Origin: Rhynchopus euleeides
Taxonomy: Eukaryota; Euglenozoa; Diplonemea; Diplonemida; Diplonemidae
Length of the DNA: 64,000 nt
Assembly: GCA_963210315.1 (NCBI GenBank)
Contig: OY723243.1
Coordinates: forward strand, 1,426,001-1,490,000
Direction: 5' to 3'
A program made the translations under genes and the position numbers. Shown here piece after piece: positions 10,218 to 18,788 of the stretch; the stretch's first letter is position 1, and each line of letters starts with the position of its first letter. The notes under the pieces were generated by a model. That model searched no databases. It was not told the origin of the DNA and worked only from the letters and a program-made list of their open reading frames with translations.

Positions 10218-11561
10218 ATGCCTGGCGTGCAGAACTCGGAGCTGGTGCTGTCCGGAGTGGGGCGCGGCGCGGGCAACCCGGATGCCTTGTCCGCCCCCCT
10301 CCCGGCGGGCGACTTCGGGATGGCGATGGGGCAGGCGCTGGCGGCAGTGACCACCGCCAACGCCCGCGAGGTGGCCACTCGCGAGGTCGCGGGGGCCGAC
10401 ATCCGGGCCACGCAGGTGGAGGCGCACGCGAGGGTGCACGCGGCGGGGGTGGAGGCGGGGGCGGCTACGAGGGCCGCCAACGCGGAGGCGGCGGCGGGGA
10501 TGCACATCGCATCCGCGAATGCAGCGGCGCATGCGGCGAAGGTGGAATCCGCTGCGGCACAGCGGGTGACGGGGGCGGAGTCGGACGCGAAGGTGGCGTC
10601 GGTGGAGGCGGCGGCCTCAAACGCCGTCACGGAGGCGCAGGCGCGGGCCATGGTCGCCGAGGAGTCCGCCAGGCACGCGGAGGTGAGAGCCCGCCTCGAG
10701 GCGGAGCTGGCCCTCGAGAGGGAGAAGACGCGGAACGCCGCGTTGGTGATGGAGGAGCGGGCCAAGGCCCAGCGGGAGACGGCCCTCGCGGAGCACGCGA
10801 GGGTAAGGGCTGAGGCAGGTGCGAGCCGGGCTGCAGCCCCCCAGGACGAGGTGGCTTCCCTCCGGGAGGAGGTGCGGCGGATGCGGGAGGTGGCGGACCT
10901 CCAGGCGGAGCTGGCCCGCCTGCGGGGAAACGGGACGGGCTCCGGAGCCGGCGCCGGAGCACCGAGGGCCGGAAAGCCGGAGCAGCGGGACGGGGCCGGC
11001 AGCGTAGCCGGCAGCAGCGACAGCCGCAGGGGCGCCGGGGCTCTCAACCCCCTGGACGTGGACGAGTGGTGGCACGCGGACGAGGCCACGCTGGGGCTGG
11101 TGCACCTGCACCAGCTGCGCCGCTACGACGCCCTGCTGGGGGCCCGGGCGGGGGGTGCCCTGCGCCCGCAGGCCCACGAGGCGCAGGCCCGGATGAGGGA
11201 TATCAATCTCATCATGACGAGCCTGCCGTCGCTGCAGGAGCCGGAGGACTACGACGACCTCCTGGTCCGGCTGATGCAGAACCAGTTCTGCAGGCTGGAA
11301 GCCCTCAACGAGGGCGTGTTGGGGGGCGGATGGGAGGCGGCCTCCGCGATGGAGGAGGAATTCTTCGGGAAGCCGGAGATTCCTCCGTACCTCCGGGCGG
11401 CAAAGGAGAAGGCACGGGCCCGCCAGCCACGCTCCCCCCAGGTCCACCACCCACAGCATCAGCATCAACATCAACAACAACAGCAACGCAGCTCGCAGCC
11501 ACAGCCGCAGCAGGGCCACCCCACCAGCCAGCGGAGCAGGAGGGGGGGCCACAGGCAGTGA
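10218..11561 (+). CDS. ORF1, gag-like coiled-coil protein of the YR retrotransposon
   Basis: 447 residues from ATG 10218 (MPGVQNSELV); an open stretch begins earlier at 10155 but without an ATG. The N-terminal half is Ala/Glu-rich with heptad-like spacing, predicting a long coiled coil (roughly residues 40-250, for example ELALEREKTRNAALVMEERA). The C-terminal half has a compact region (DVDEWWHADEATLGLVHLHQ, then RMRDINLIMTSLPSLQ), followed by a His/Gln-rich tail from CAXCAX repeats. Position at the 5' end and coiled-coil oligomerisation fit a structural gag-like role packaging element RNA, but no zinc knuckle is visible. It ends 17 bases before the recombinase ATG, so downstream translation would need reinitiation or a similar mechanism. 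Confidence 0.6.
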   Translation: MPGVQNSELVLSGVGRGAGNPDALSAPLPAGDFGMAMGQALAAVTTANAREVATREVAGADIRATQVEAHARVHAAGVEAGAATRAANAEAAAGMHIASANAAAHAAKVESAAAQRVTGAESDAKVASVEAAASNAVTEAQARAMVAEESARHAEVRARLEAELALEREKTRNAALVMEERAKAQRETALAEHARVRAEAGASRAAAPQDEVASLREEVRRMREVADLQAELARLRGNGTGSGAGAGAPRAGKPEQRDGAGSVAGSSDSRRGAGALNPLDVDEWWHADEATLGLVHLHQLRRYDALLGARAGGALRPQAHEAQARMRDINLIMTSLPSLQEPEDYDDLLVRLMQNQFCRLEALNEGVLGGGWEAASAMEEEFFGKPEIPPYLRAAKEKARARQPRSPQVHHPQHQHQHQQQQQRSSQPQPQQGHPTSQRSRRGGHRQ

Positions 11562-11578
11562 GCTCGCCCCTCACGGCG

Positions 11579-12574
11579 ATGCTGGAGAGCATAGGGGTGC
11601 TCTCCACGGCGCGGGTGGGAAGGAGACGGGCACAGGAGGACCCGCTGACCGCCAGAGAGGCACAGCGGATCGCCAAGCGCGCGGTGAAGACGCTGGGGGA
11701 GGCGTTGGCACCGTCGACGTGGAGGGGGCTCGAGGGGCCCCACCGGCGACTCCTCCAGTTCCGGCACGAGTGGGAGCAGACCACGGGTGTGCTCTTGCCG
11801 TGGGATCTTTGCATCATTTACTGGGTGCAGAGGCTCATGTCCGAAGCGGACTCCCCACTCCGGCCCTCCTCCGCCCTACAGTACGTATCGAGGGCGGTCG
11901 CCGCGATGAGCCGCATGGGGGTTGTGGTGGACTCCCAGCTGCTCCAAGACTTCAAGCGAGGTCTGAAGCGCTTGGGGGCCCTCCGACCGCAGCACCAAGC
12001 GAAGCCAGCAGCATCCGCCCAGGTGGCCGCAGTGGTGGGCCGGGAGGACGTCGACCGCGACACGAAGCTCGCGATTGTGCTGGGGTGGTGCGGGGCGGCG
12101 CGGGTGTCGGACGTGGTGCGCCTGAAGTGCGGGGACATCGCTTTCCAGAGCGAGTTTGTCGCCGTGAACTGGGCGGAGACGAAGAGCGACCCGTTCCGCC
12201 TGGGCGTCACGACGGGCCTGTTCCTCTCGGAGTGCTGGACGGAGGTGCTGCGGGAGGCGATCTCGGGGCGGGCGGCGGGCGCGCTGGTGGTCGACACGAC
12301 CTACCGGCGCATCGTGGCGGCGCTGAAGAAGGAGGACCCGGAGCTGAGTGGTCATTCCCTCCGTCGGGGGGCTCTGGCGGAGCTCCTGCAAGAGGGGCTG
12401 TGCCTGGAGTCGCTTCGGCAGCTGTCCCGCCACAGCTCCCTGGACGCCCTGGCCAGGTACCTCCCGGCGGGGAAGCTGAAGCTGGCGAGGCAGACGGCCT
12501 CCACATCAATGGTGCTCGACCGGGGGCTATCCCGGGGGTCGCTCTTTGCCCTGCCTTCCCTGGGAAGCTCCTGA
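11579..12574 (+). CDS. Tyrosine recombinase of the YR retrotransposon
   Basis: 331 residues from ATG 11579 (MLESIGVLST). The N-terminal 150 residues form a helical core-binding-like domain (TAREAQRIAKRAVKTLGEAL, then WRGLEGPHRRLLQFRHEW). The C-terminal catalytic domain keeps the full set: Arg175 in GAARVSDVVRLK, His259-x-x-Arg262 in HSLRRGAL, His285 in RHSSLD and the nucleophile Tyr294 in ALARYL. The nine-residue His-to-Tyr spacing is normal for the family. The enzyme would integrate the circular DNA copy by strand exchange through a 3'-phosphotyrosine. The frame overlaps the open RT frame for its whole second half. All catalytic residues are present and there is no stop, so it looks functional. 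Confidence 0.85.
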   Translation: MLESIGVLSTARVGRRRAQEDPLTAREAQRIAKRAVKTLGEALAPSTWRGLEGPHRRLLQFRHEWEQTTGVLLPWDLCIIYWVQRLMSEADSPLRPSSALQYVSRAVAAMSRMGVVVDSQLLQDFKRGLKRLGALRPQHQAKPAASAQVAAVVGREDVDRDTKLAIVLGWCGAARVSDVVRLKCGDIAFQSEFVAVNWAETKSDPFRLGVTTGLFLSECWTEVLREAISGRAAGALVVDTTYRRIVAALKKEDPELSGHSLRRGALAELLQEGLCLESLRQLSRHSSLDALARYLPAGKLKLARQTASTSMVLDRGLSRGSLFALPSLGSS

Positions 12575-14373
12575 GGACGGCGTGCGTGGCGTACGAGCCC
12601 CCAGGCACGCCTTCCCCGCCGGCGACCCCTCGGCCCAGGCCGCCTCCCACGCTACCGCCTCCACCTCCGCCTCCGCCTCCACCGCCGCCACGGCCGCCCC
12701 CTCCTCCTCCTCTTCCTCGGAGGGTCGGCGACGACTCCTACTCGCCGGACGTCAACGCGACGTACGCGAGGGAAGCGCGGGTGACGGTGGAGGGGCGGCA
12801 TCTTGGCCCGCCCTCGGCGCGGGGTGGCCCCACGGGGGAGCTGGCCCCCATATCGACGTCACGTCTGAACCTCGACGCCTTAGAGGCTTTGGATTCCGAG
12901 GGGATCCTGTCAGGGGTTATCGACGTGATTCGGGACCGGGGCGCTTTCCTGCGGGCCATGCGACCGGGCGTGGATCTGGGCGACAGGCCTCTTTCGCGCG
13001 GGACCTCGAGGCACATGCTGCGGCACTGGGATAACCTCTCGGAGTGGGGGGTGCTGGGGTTGGCAGACGCGCCGAAGGTGGTCCTCCCGGCGTTCACCGT
13101 GGAGAAAAAGAGCGGGCTGCTGCGTTTGGTATGCGACGGGCGAAAGCTGAACCGGCTGATGCGGGACCCGCCACCGATGCTCCTCCCGTCGATCCACGAG
13201 GTGGTCCGGAGGTTCCTGGCGGCCGAATTCGTGGTGCAGGCTGACGGGAAGAGCTGGTTCTACCAGTTCCCCCTGGGGGACGGGGTCCGCGACTTCTTCG
13301 GGGTGAATCTGGCTGGGGAGCGGGGCCCGTTTCGGCGCACCTCGCTGCGGGTGATGTGCATGGGCTGGAGCTGGGCGCCGTGCATCGCGCAGAGGGCCTC
13401 ACGCGTGCTTCTCCCCCTGGAGGATGGGCTGTCTTGGGTGGACAACTGGTTTGTGGTTGGAGATAGCCGGGAGGATGCAGCCGAGAGATACGCCCGATTC
13501 CTCGGCAAGGCCGAGTCGGTGGGCGCCGAGCTCAACGAGGGTGCGGAGTTCGGCACACCGCAGTCGCGGTTCATCGCCTTGGGGTTGGAATTTGATCTGG
13601 AGTCGTCGCCTAAGCGCTTCAGGTCGGACCCCGATTGGGTGTCGAAATTCCTTGCCTCGGCGGCCGTGGCGGCGGTTCGCGAGAACAGGGCTACTTCCCG
13701 GGAGTTCTACAAGGTTTTCGGCGGTATGATTTGGTTTCTGTTCTCGACCCAGAGGCGTCTCTGCTACTTCCGCGCCTCCCTCGCCTTCCTCAGGAGATCC
13801 GCGGCCAAGCTGGTTGCGGAACCGGAGCAGTGGGACCGCCCTCTCGACATCCCCTCCTCTGTTCTCGCTGATCTTTCTCTGATTTCGGCCGATCTGGGCC
13901 AGAATGTGTGGGTTGAGGCAGGGGCTTCGGGGCCCTCGGTCACGGCGTGGTCTGACGCTTCCGACACAGAATGGGCAGCCCTTCTGGAGTTAGACCCCGA
14001 GCCGATTGTCCAGGGCTGTTTTGATGAACCCCTCGCCCACCATATATATGTCAAAGAGCTCTTCGCAGCGCTCCAGGCGACACGCCTCGCAGCCGCTACG
14101 CGGCCGGGCTGTGCGTTGGGGTTGCAGGTGGACAACACGGCAGCGGTGGCAGCTATCAACAAGGGCCACAGCAAGAATTACCTCGCGAATGACTTGTTGT
14201 GTGCCTTGTTTGACACCGCGGACGGTGCGGGCATCTCCGTTTCCGCTCAGTGGGTGCCTACGCATGCACAGAGAGCAGACGAGTTTACCCGAGGCACTGT
14301 GGCATCGCCGTGCCCTGTCCCCCTGGCGCCCCTCCCTGCGAGATACGCGGCGGTTGCAGCCATATCGCGTTAA
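12575..14373 (+). CDS. Reverse transcriptase-RNase H of the YR retrotransposon
   Basis: The frame is open from 11719, but the part overlapping the recombinase reads as a shadow, so coding probably begins near 12551-12575. No ATG occurs before the RT domain (first at 12958), so expression probably needs a -1 shift from the recombinase frame. A polyproline linker (about 12640-12720) precedes the RT. Fingers: FTVEKKSGLLRLVCDGRKLN. Motif A: VVQADGKSWFYQFPLG. Motif B region: MGWSWAPCIAQ. Motif C: LSWVDNWFVV, where the second catalytic Asp of the usual x-D-D is Asn. RNase H: WSDASDTEWAA, the Glu of YVKELFAALQA, VDNTAAVAAINKGHS and a final WVPTHAQRADEF. It copies element RNA to DNA and degrades the template. 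No DIRS-type methyltransferase domain follows. Confidence 0.8.
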
Positions 14374-14441
14374 ACATTTCAAGTGTGGTGTACCCTTTCA
14401 ATTCCTTGTCTTTCTTTCCGCTACGCGGTCCCTGTGGGTTG

Positions 14442-14723
14442 GGCTGCGTTCAACGAAAAAAGACACTTCTTTCCGGAGTTTAGCTAGCACGATTCAGTTG
14501 GGCGATTCATTTGTCTGGTTTTTGCATACACGTTAAGTGTTCTAAGAAACCAGACATAACCAGAAGACCAACATCATGTTCGTGCTAGCACTTTTCCCTT
14601 TTGTCATCACACCCGTGCGCCAAAACAGGTTAGGCCTTATATTTGGCTGCGTTCAACGAAAAAAGACACTTCTTTCCGGAGTTTAGCTAGCACGATTCAG
14701 TTGGGCGATTCATTTGTCTGGTT
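14442..14723 (+). repeat. 3' split direct repeats B1-A2-B2
   Basis: B1 (14442-14520) and B2 (14645-14723) are identical as far as I can compare, starting GGCTGCGTTCAACG and ending TTTGTCTGGTT. A2 (14521-14663) repeats A1. The 19-base GGCTGCGTTCAACGAAAAA is shared by the end of A1, the start of B1 and the A2/B2 junction. This is the A1-ORFs-B1A2B2 layout of YR retrotransposons. Confidence 0.85.
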
Positions 14724-14724
14724 T

Positions 14725-15046
14725 CGCCTGGCTCAACAGAATCTGGGGCTCACTGGGGTGCCACACTGAAAAATTTCGGAAAATTTTCGAATTTTTTTTC
14801 AGCCATTTTTGGTTAGCCAGGCCTGGGCCCAGCTGGGCCAGGTGCTGGGCCAGGTAGGCCGAAATTTCGACATGTCGAAAAAAATTTTTTTTGGCCAAAA
14901 AAAATTTTTTTTTTCGCCTGGCTCAACAGAATCTGGGGCTCACTGGGGTGCCACACTGAAAAATTTCGGAAAATTTTCGAATTTTTTTTCAGCCATTTTT
15001 GGTTAGCCAGGCCTGGGCCCAGCTGGGCCAGGTAGGCCGAAATTTC
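14725..15046 (+). repeat. Tandem-repeat array, part 2
   Basis: One complete unit (14725-14915) and most of a second (14916-15046), continuing the array interrupted by the YR retrotransposon. The first unit has the same 12-bp GTGCTGGGCCAG duplication seen in part 1. The second stops at CCGAAATTTC, where the LINE-like element starts. Confidence 0.85.
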
Positions 15047-15048
15047 CT

Positions 15049-17541
15049 GCTGCGAGGTTTACTGGAGCGGCGGCGGCAGCGGGGGAGGCAGAGAAGAACA
15101 GGAGGTATCGTGATCCCTGCAGGAGATCTGGCCAGATTTTCGCGGCCTTTGCGATGGAGGCTTTCGGGGGTCTGGGGCCGTCGGCGCACCAGGTTTTCGG
15201 CAAGCTGGGCCGCCTAGCAGCAGAACGGACGGGGCGAAGCAGGGTTCTGGTCACCCAGAGCCACGCCACCAGAGTGAGTAGCGCGTACAGCCACATCCTG
15301 GGTCGAAGACTCCTTGAATGCGGCCCCATATCACCAGCAGCAGTGAGCCGGACGGCGTTGGCTACAGAGGCCGCGGCCCCCCTGAACCCGGACCACTTCA
15401 TGCGGTTCTCGGTTGACTCGCGTGGGGAGGGGGAGGTGTTCATTGACCCTGATGAGGAGCGCCCTGTGCCCCAGGCGGACCCGGTCCCTCGGGCAGAGGC
15501 AGCACCGACATCTCCGTCCCCCTCTGTCGTCATCGAAAAGTGGAGAGACAAGCGAGGAGGGGCGCGAGTGGCTATTGAGGACCTGGCAGAGGGGCTTGGT
15601 AATGCTCTTACGATGCCAGAACAGGTCGCCGCCCTGGGTGGGTCAGTGGCGGAGGGGGCCCCAGCAACGTGGGTGGTGGCGGTGACGGCCGCGGCGTGTG
15701 ACCTGGGGTTTGACATCGACGCTGACAAGCTTCTGCGCCTGGCGGTGGTGTGCGTCCGTCGAGCGCCCACACTCCGTCTGCTCCTCTCAGACCCCGACGA
15801 GTGGGCGGGGCGTATGCTGGCTTCCGGGGGTGGCGAAGACGTGGACCAGGTGGCCCTCCGTGGGGTGGCGGTGGCCCTCGACGTCCACGCTGTGGTTTTT
15901 AGAGACAACCTCCCCCCTCTTCTCGTGGCCCCAGGTGAACCATGCCAAGCGCTTTTTGTGGGCGGCGTGGACGGGGGGTTCAAGCCGGTCACGGTGCCGG
16001 ACCAGGTGGTGGAACAGGTCACATACACGAAGTGTGTGGAGGTCGAGGTGCCGCAGGGCCCGGTTATCCCGGGGCGCGTGGATGTGTCGGGGTCACCGGG
16101 TTGCTGTCAGTTCTGTGCGTCGCTCTTCACCACGGCCGTGCACCATGGGGAGTGTGGTCACTGCTCGAGGATGGTGTGCCCGACCTGCTGTGAGCTGGGC
16201 GAAGACGACACCAGGTGCGTCTGCACGCCACTACCTCTGCCACGCGAGGACCAAGGGGTGGCCCCTCATCCGCCGGGGCAAGCGGAGCCCCCTCCTCCGC
16301 CCCCGGCGAGCACCGCACTGACAAAGGCTTTGCTGGAGGGCCGGGCCCCAGGGGGAGGGGACGGTCTGTCCAGGCTGCAACGGTCTTTGGGGATGCAGGA
16401 GTGCACGGGGTTCCGTTTCACACCAGGCGACTGCTTCTTCGATGCGGCGGCTTTCATTATGGGAGGCTCGGCGGCGGGCATGCGGAGGCTAGCCGTCCAG
16501 GCGGTGCTACGTGACCCAGGCCTTTGTGCTCGGGCCGAGCCGAACAGCGAGTCCTGGGCTGCGGCCATGCGAGTCGAGGGTAGCCGGGACGAGGCTTCTT
16601 GGGCGGACCAGGTAGCAGTACATGGACTTGCGCTGGGGTCGGGGTGGGCTGTGGTGGTCCTATCTGATCAAGCGCCCCCCACGGTCCACCGCCCCCGGGT
16701 GAAGCCTTTCGTCGGAGTGCTTGGAGTCAAGCATCAGGGAAAGCACTACACCCCCCTTTTGGTGCCCCCACCTCTGGCGGAGGCAGTGTCTGCCCTCGCC
16801 CCCTCGCCGGTGTTGGGGCGGACTGGCTGTCCAGGGGGGGAGCAGGGCCTCCCCATGTGCCAGGTGCCGTCCCAGCCGTCGCGCCGCCGCTTTTACTGTG
16901 CCCGCTGTGCAGAGGCGGTGGATACCGCAGTCGAACACTGGCGTTGTTTCGGTTGCGATTGCAGGGCGTGTGGGGAATGCGTGGAGCAGGGGGAGACCTG
17001 TATGGATCTGGGGCCTCGGGACGCGGAGGAGCCGCCTGCGAGGGTCCCGCAGCCGCAGGACCAGGGTGATCCCCCTCGACGAGAAGGTGATCCCCCTCCT
17101 GCACCCACCGGCGCCCCGGCCACCGGCCGCTCCGACCCGACCGCCACCGAGGAAGGCTCCAACCCTGCGCAAGCACCAGCCACCTCGATGTCGTCGCAGC
17201 CGAAGCGGAAGCGGGAGTCGGCATCGCCGCAGCGTGGTCAGGAGATGGATGAGGACGACGGGGCCACGACGGTGGGGGAGTGGGAGGAGCAGTTCTGCCC
17301 CGACGTGCACCGACCGCAGGAGGAGCAGGAGGCGGCGCTCCGGGCCATTCAGGCTTGGTGGGCCGAGTTGGGGGATGACAAGGCCTCACAGGCGGAGGCG
17401 TACAACGTGGTCTGTTGTCGTCTGAGGGCGCGGGCAGGCAAGCGGGCGCGGGCGAGCCGGCCAGGGGCGCGGGGGTCTTCGCAGCGGAGTTCCCAGGGGT
17501 CCCAGAGCCAGGGGAGTAGGGCCGCCAGGGGAGCGAGATAG
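15049..17541 (+). CDS. LINE-like polyprotein C-terminus with two OTU-like domains and zinc clusters
   Basis: The frame is open from the element's 5' junction, so the protein is truncated; the first ATG is 15154 (795 residues from there). Residues about 130-285 resemble an OTU fold (WAGRMLASGGGEDVDQVALR) but lack the catalytic Cys and His. A cysteine cluster follows (about 316-355, CQFCASLF ... CSRMVCPTCC). A second OTU domain has its catalytic centre at GDCFFDAAAF (Cys427), the SWADQVAVHGLAL helix and a C-terminal GKHYTPLL (His531). A second zinc cluster (about 580-615, FYCARCAEAV ... CFGCDCRACGEC) and a charged low-complexity tail complete it. OTU enzymes cleave ubiquitin-like conjugates or act as cysteine proteases. 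Such domains are known in some LINE proteins, where their role is unclear. The inactive/active pair suggests internal duplication. Confidence 0.7.
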   Translation, partial: AARFTGAAAAAGEAEKNRRYRDPCRRSGQIFAAFAMEAFGGLGPSAHQVFGKLGRLAAERTGRSRVLVTQSHATRVSSAYSHILGRRLLECGPISPAAVSRTALATEAAAPLNPDHFMRFSVDSRGEGEVFIDPDEERPVPQADPVPRAEAAPTSPSPSVVIEKWRDKRGGARVAIEDLAEGLGNALTMPEQVAALGGSVAEGAPATWVVAVTAAACDLGFDIDADKLLRLAVVCVRRAPTLRLLLSDPDEWAGRMLASGGGEDVDQVALRGVAVALDVHAVVFRDNLPPLLVAPGEPCQALFVGGVDGGFKPVTVPDQVVEQVTYTKCVEVEVPQGPVIPGRVDVSGSPGCCQFCASLFTTAVHHGECGHCSRMVCPTCCELGEDDTRCVCTPLPLPREDQGVAPHPPGQAEPPPPPPASTALTKALLEGRAPGGGDGLSRLQRSLGMQECTGFRFTPGDCFFDAAAFIMGGSAAGMRRLAVQAVLRDPGLCARAEPNSESWAAAMRVEGSRDEASWADQVAVHGLALGSGWAVVVLSDQAPPTVHRPRVKPFVGVLGVKHQGKHYTPLLVPPPLAEAVSALAPSPVLGRTGCPGGEQGLPMCQVPSQPSRRRFYCARCAEAVDTAVEHWRCFGCDCRACGECVEQGETCMDLGPRDAEEPPARVPQPQDQGDPPRREGDPPPAPTGAPATGRSDPTATEEGSNPAQAPATSMSSQPKRKRESASPQRGQEMDEDDGATTVGEWEEQFCPDVHRPQEEQEAALRAIQAWWAELGDDKASQAEAYNVVCCRLRARAGKRARASRPGARGSSQRSSQGSQSQGSRAARGAR

Positions 17542-18015
17542 CCGTAGGTCGGCTCCCCCACCCCCCCCCCCCCCCCCCCCCCCCAACCCCCCCTCTTTCC
17601 TTTCGCCCCTCCCCCCCCCCCTCCCGTTCCCCACCCCCGTGCCCCCTTCCCCTTTCTTCCGGTGAATGCGCCAGCGGAGTCGGTCCACGCCCTCGCTGTC
17701 AGTCGCTTTCGCCTCTCCCCCCCTGCCCCCCCCCCCTTTACCTCGCCCCCTTTTCCCCTCACCAGCGGGCTGCCCCTTGTGAATGGTAGATTTGCCTACA
17801 GCCCCTTGTTCATGCCGCCAGCACGGAGCCCCACGCAGCTCAACCCCGGCCAGTGCGCGGTTTGTTTGCCCTAGAGCTTTGTTGTTTGTGTAGTTCATGT
17901 TACAGTGCTAAGAGCCCGTAGAAGCAAAAGTAGAACCTGCTGCGCTAGCCCCACCAAGCAGCCACAGTACGACAGGACGCGCGCAGGCACCGGGCCCCCT
18001 CTCCTAAAAAAAAAA
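17542..18015 (+). other. 3' untranslated region of the OTU LINE with C-runs and poly(A)
   Basis: Several C-tracts (the longest just after the stop, about 17560-17584) are followed by a conserved 140-base tail and A10. The tail recurs at 26652-26790 (inverted), at 56078-56211 and weakly at 50484-50515, so it is probably the part recognised for reverse-transcription priming. Confidence 0.6.
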
Positions 18016-18392
18016 GGTGCCACACTGAAAAATTTCGGAAAATTTTCGAATTTTTTTTCAGCCATTTTTGGTTAGCCAGGCCTGGGCCCAGCTGGGCCAG
18101 GTAGGCCGAAATTTCGACATGTCGAAAAAAAAATTTTGGCCAAAAAAAAATTTTTTTTTTCCGCCTGGCTCAACAGAATCTGGGGCTCACTGGGGTGCCA
18201 CACTGAAAAATTTCGGAAAATTTTCGAATTTTTTTTCAGCCATTTTTGGTTAGCCAGGCCTGGGCCCAGCTGGGCCAGGTAGGCCGAAATTTCGACATGT
18301 CGAAAAAAAAAAATTTTGGCCAAAAAAAAATTTTTTTTTCCGCCTGGCTCAACAGAATCTGGGGCTCACTGGGGTGCCACACTGAAAAATTT
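18016..18392 (+). repeat. Tandem-repeat array, part 3
   Basis: Two near-complete units (about 18016-18161 and 18162-18340) and the first 52 bases of a third. The third is broken at GAAAAATTT by the second LINE-like fragment and resumes at 19332. Confidence 0.85.
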
Positions 18393-18788
18393 GAGAACGT
18401 GTGGGAGCCCGAGGACGACCTCCAGGCCATCGACGCCTACGGGGACGACGAGACGCCCGCGGCGAACATCCCCGCTCTGCAGGAGCTTGCGGCGTCCCGT
18501 GTCTGGGCCGAGGGGGTGGTAGCGCGGGCCCGCGGCATGGCCCCCTGCGTCTCGATGGGAGGAGCCATCCCCCGCACCGTCGAGGCGTGGAGGCACTGCT
18601 TCCACCCCAGCTATGGCCTTTGCCCCCTCTCGCCCAGGGTGGCAGGTGACGTAGCGGCGGAGTGGCTGCAGGCGCGCATCCTGCAAGGGGGCGCGCAGGC
18701 CGAGCCCGGGAACCAGACGAGGGAGCCGGGGGTCAGCCTGCGCGTCTACATGCGCAAGCTGCAGACGGAGGTGGAGCGGGGCGAGTAG
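18393..18788 (+). CDS. C-terminal fragment of the second LINE-like protein
   Basis: 131 codons open from the insertion junction to TAG at 18786. It reads ENVWEPEDDLQAIDAYGDD ... WAEGVVARARGMAPC ... YMRKLQTEVERGE. There is no start codon of its own, so it is a 5'-truncated copy. I recognise no catalytic domain; identity as a LINE rests on the poly(A) tail, 5' truncation and target duplication. The last 60 residues are repeated in the inverted copy at 28841-28659. Confidence 0.5.
   Translation, partial: ENVWEPEDDLQAIDAYGDDETPAANIPALQELAASRVWAEGVVARARGMAPCVSMGGAIPRTVEAWRHCFHPSYGLCPLSPRVAGDVAAEWLQARILQGGAQAEPGNQTREPGVSLRVYMRKLQTEVERGE

Larger units (their letters stand above)
10005..14724 (+). 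mobile_element. Complete tyrosine-recombinase retrotransposon, VIPER-like gene order
   Basis: About 4.7 kb. It has split direct repeats: A1 at the 5' end, then B1-A2-B2 at the 3' end. Three reading frames lie between them: a coiled-coil/gag-like protein, a tyrosine recombinase, and a reverse transcriptase-RNase H. Split repeats plus a tyrosine recombinase define the YR retrotransposons (DIRS, Ngaro, PAT, VIPER), which integrate as circles by site-specific recombination and make no target duplication. In DIRS, PAT and Ngaro the recombinase is 3' of RT. Here it precedes RT, as described for VIPER/TATE of kinetoplastids. The element lies exactly at the T-run/CGCCTGG junction of the tandem repeat. 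Exact ends are ambiguous by a few T bases. The repeats are near-identical, suggesting recent insertion. Confidence 0.85.
15047..18015 (+). mobile_element. 5'-truncated LINE-like retroelement with OTU protease region
   Basis: A single long frame (to 17541) is followed by a 3' untranslated region with long C-runs and a conserved tail (GTAGAAGCAAAAGTAGAACC ... CACCGGGCCCC) ending in A10 at 18006-18015. A tail that ends in poly(A), 5' truncation, and another copy with a short target duplication (26616-28050) are hallmarks of target-primed LINE retrotransposition. The RT domain itself is missing from both copies. The start of the frame (FAAFAMEAFGGLGPSAH) resembles the region just after the RT thumb in many algal/fungal LINE polyproteins. 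The flanks are tandem-repeat sequence at different phases of the unit, overlapping by about 98 bp. Confidence 0.7.

Noticed and set aside
10199-11552. Long minus-strand frames opposite the YR element ORF1
   Set aside because: Antisense shadows of an Ala/Glu-coding GC-rich frame; no motifs, and the sense product has coiled-coil character and element context.
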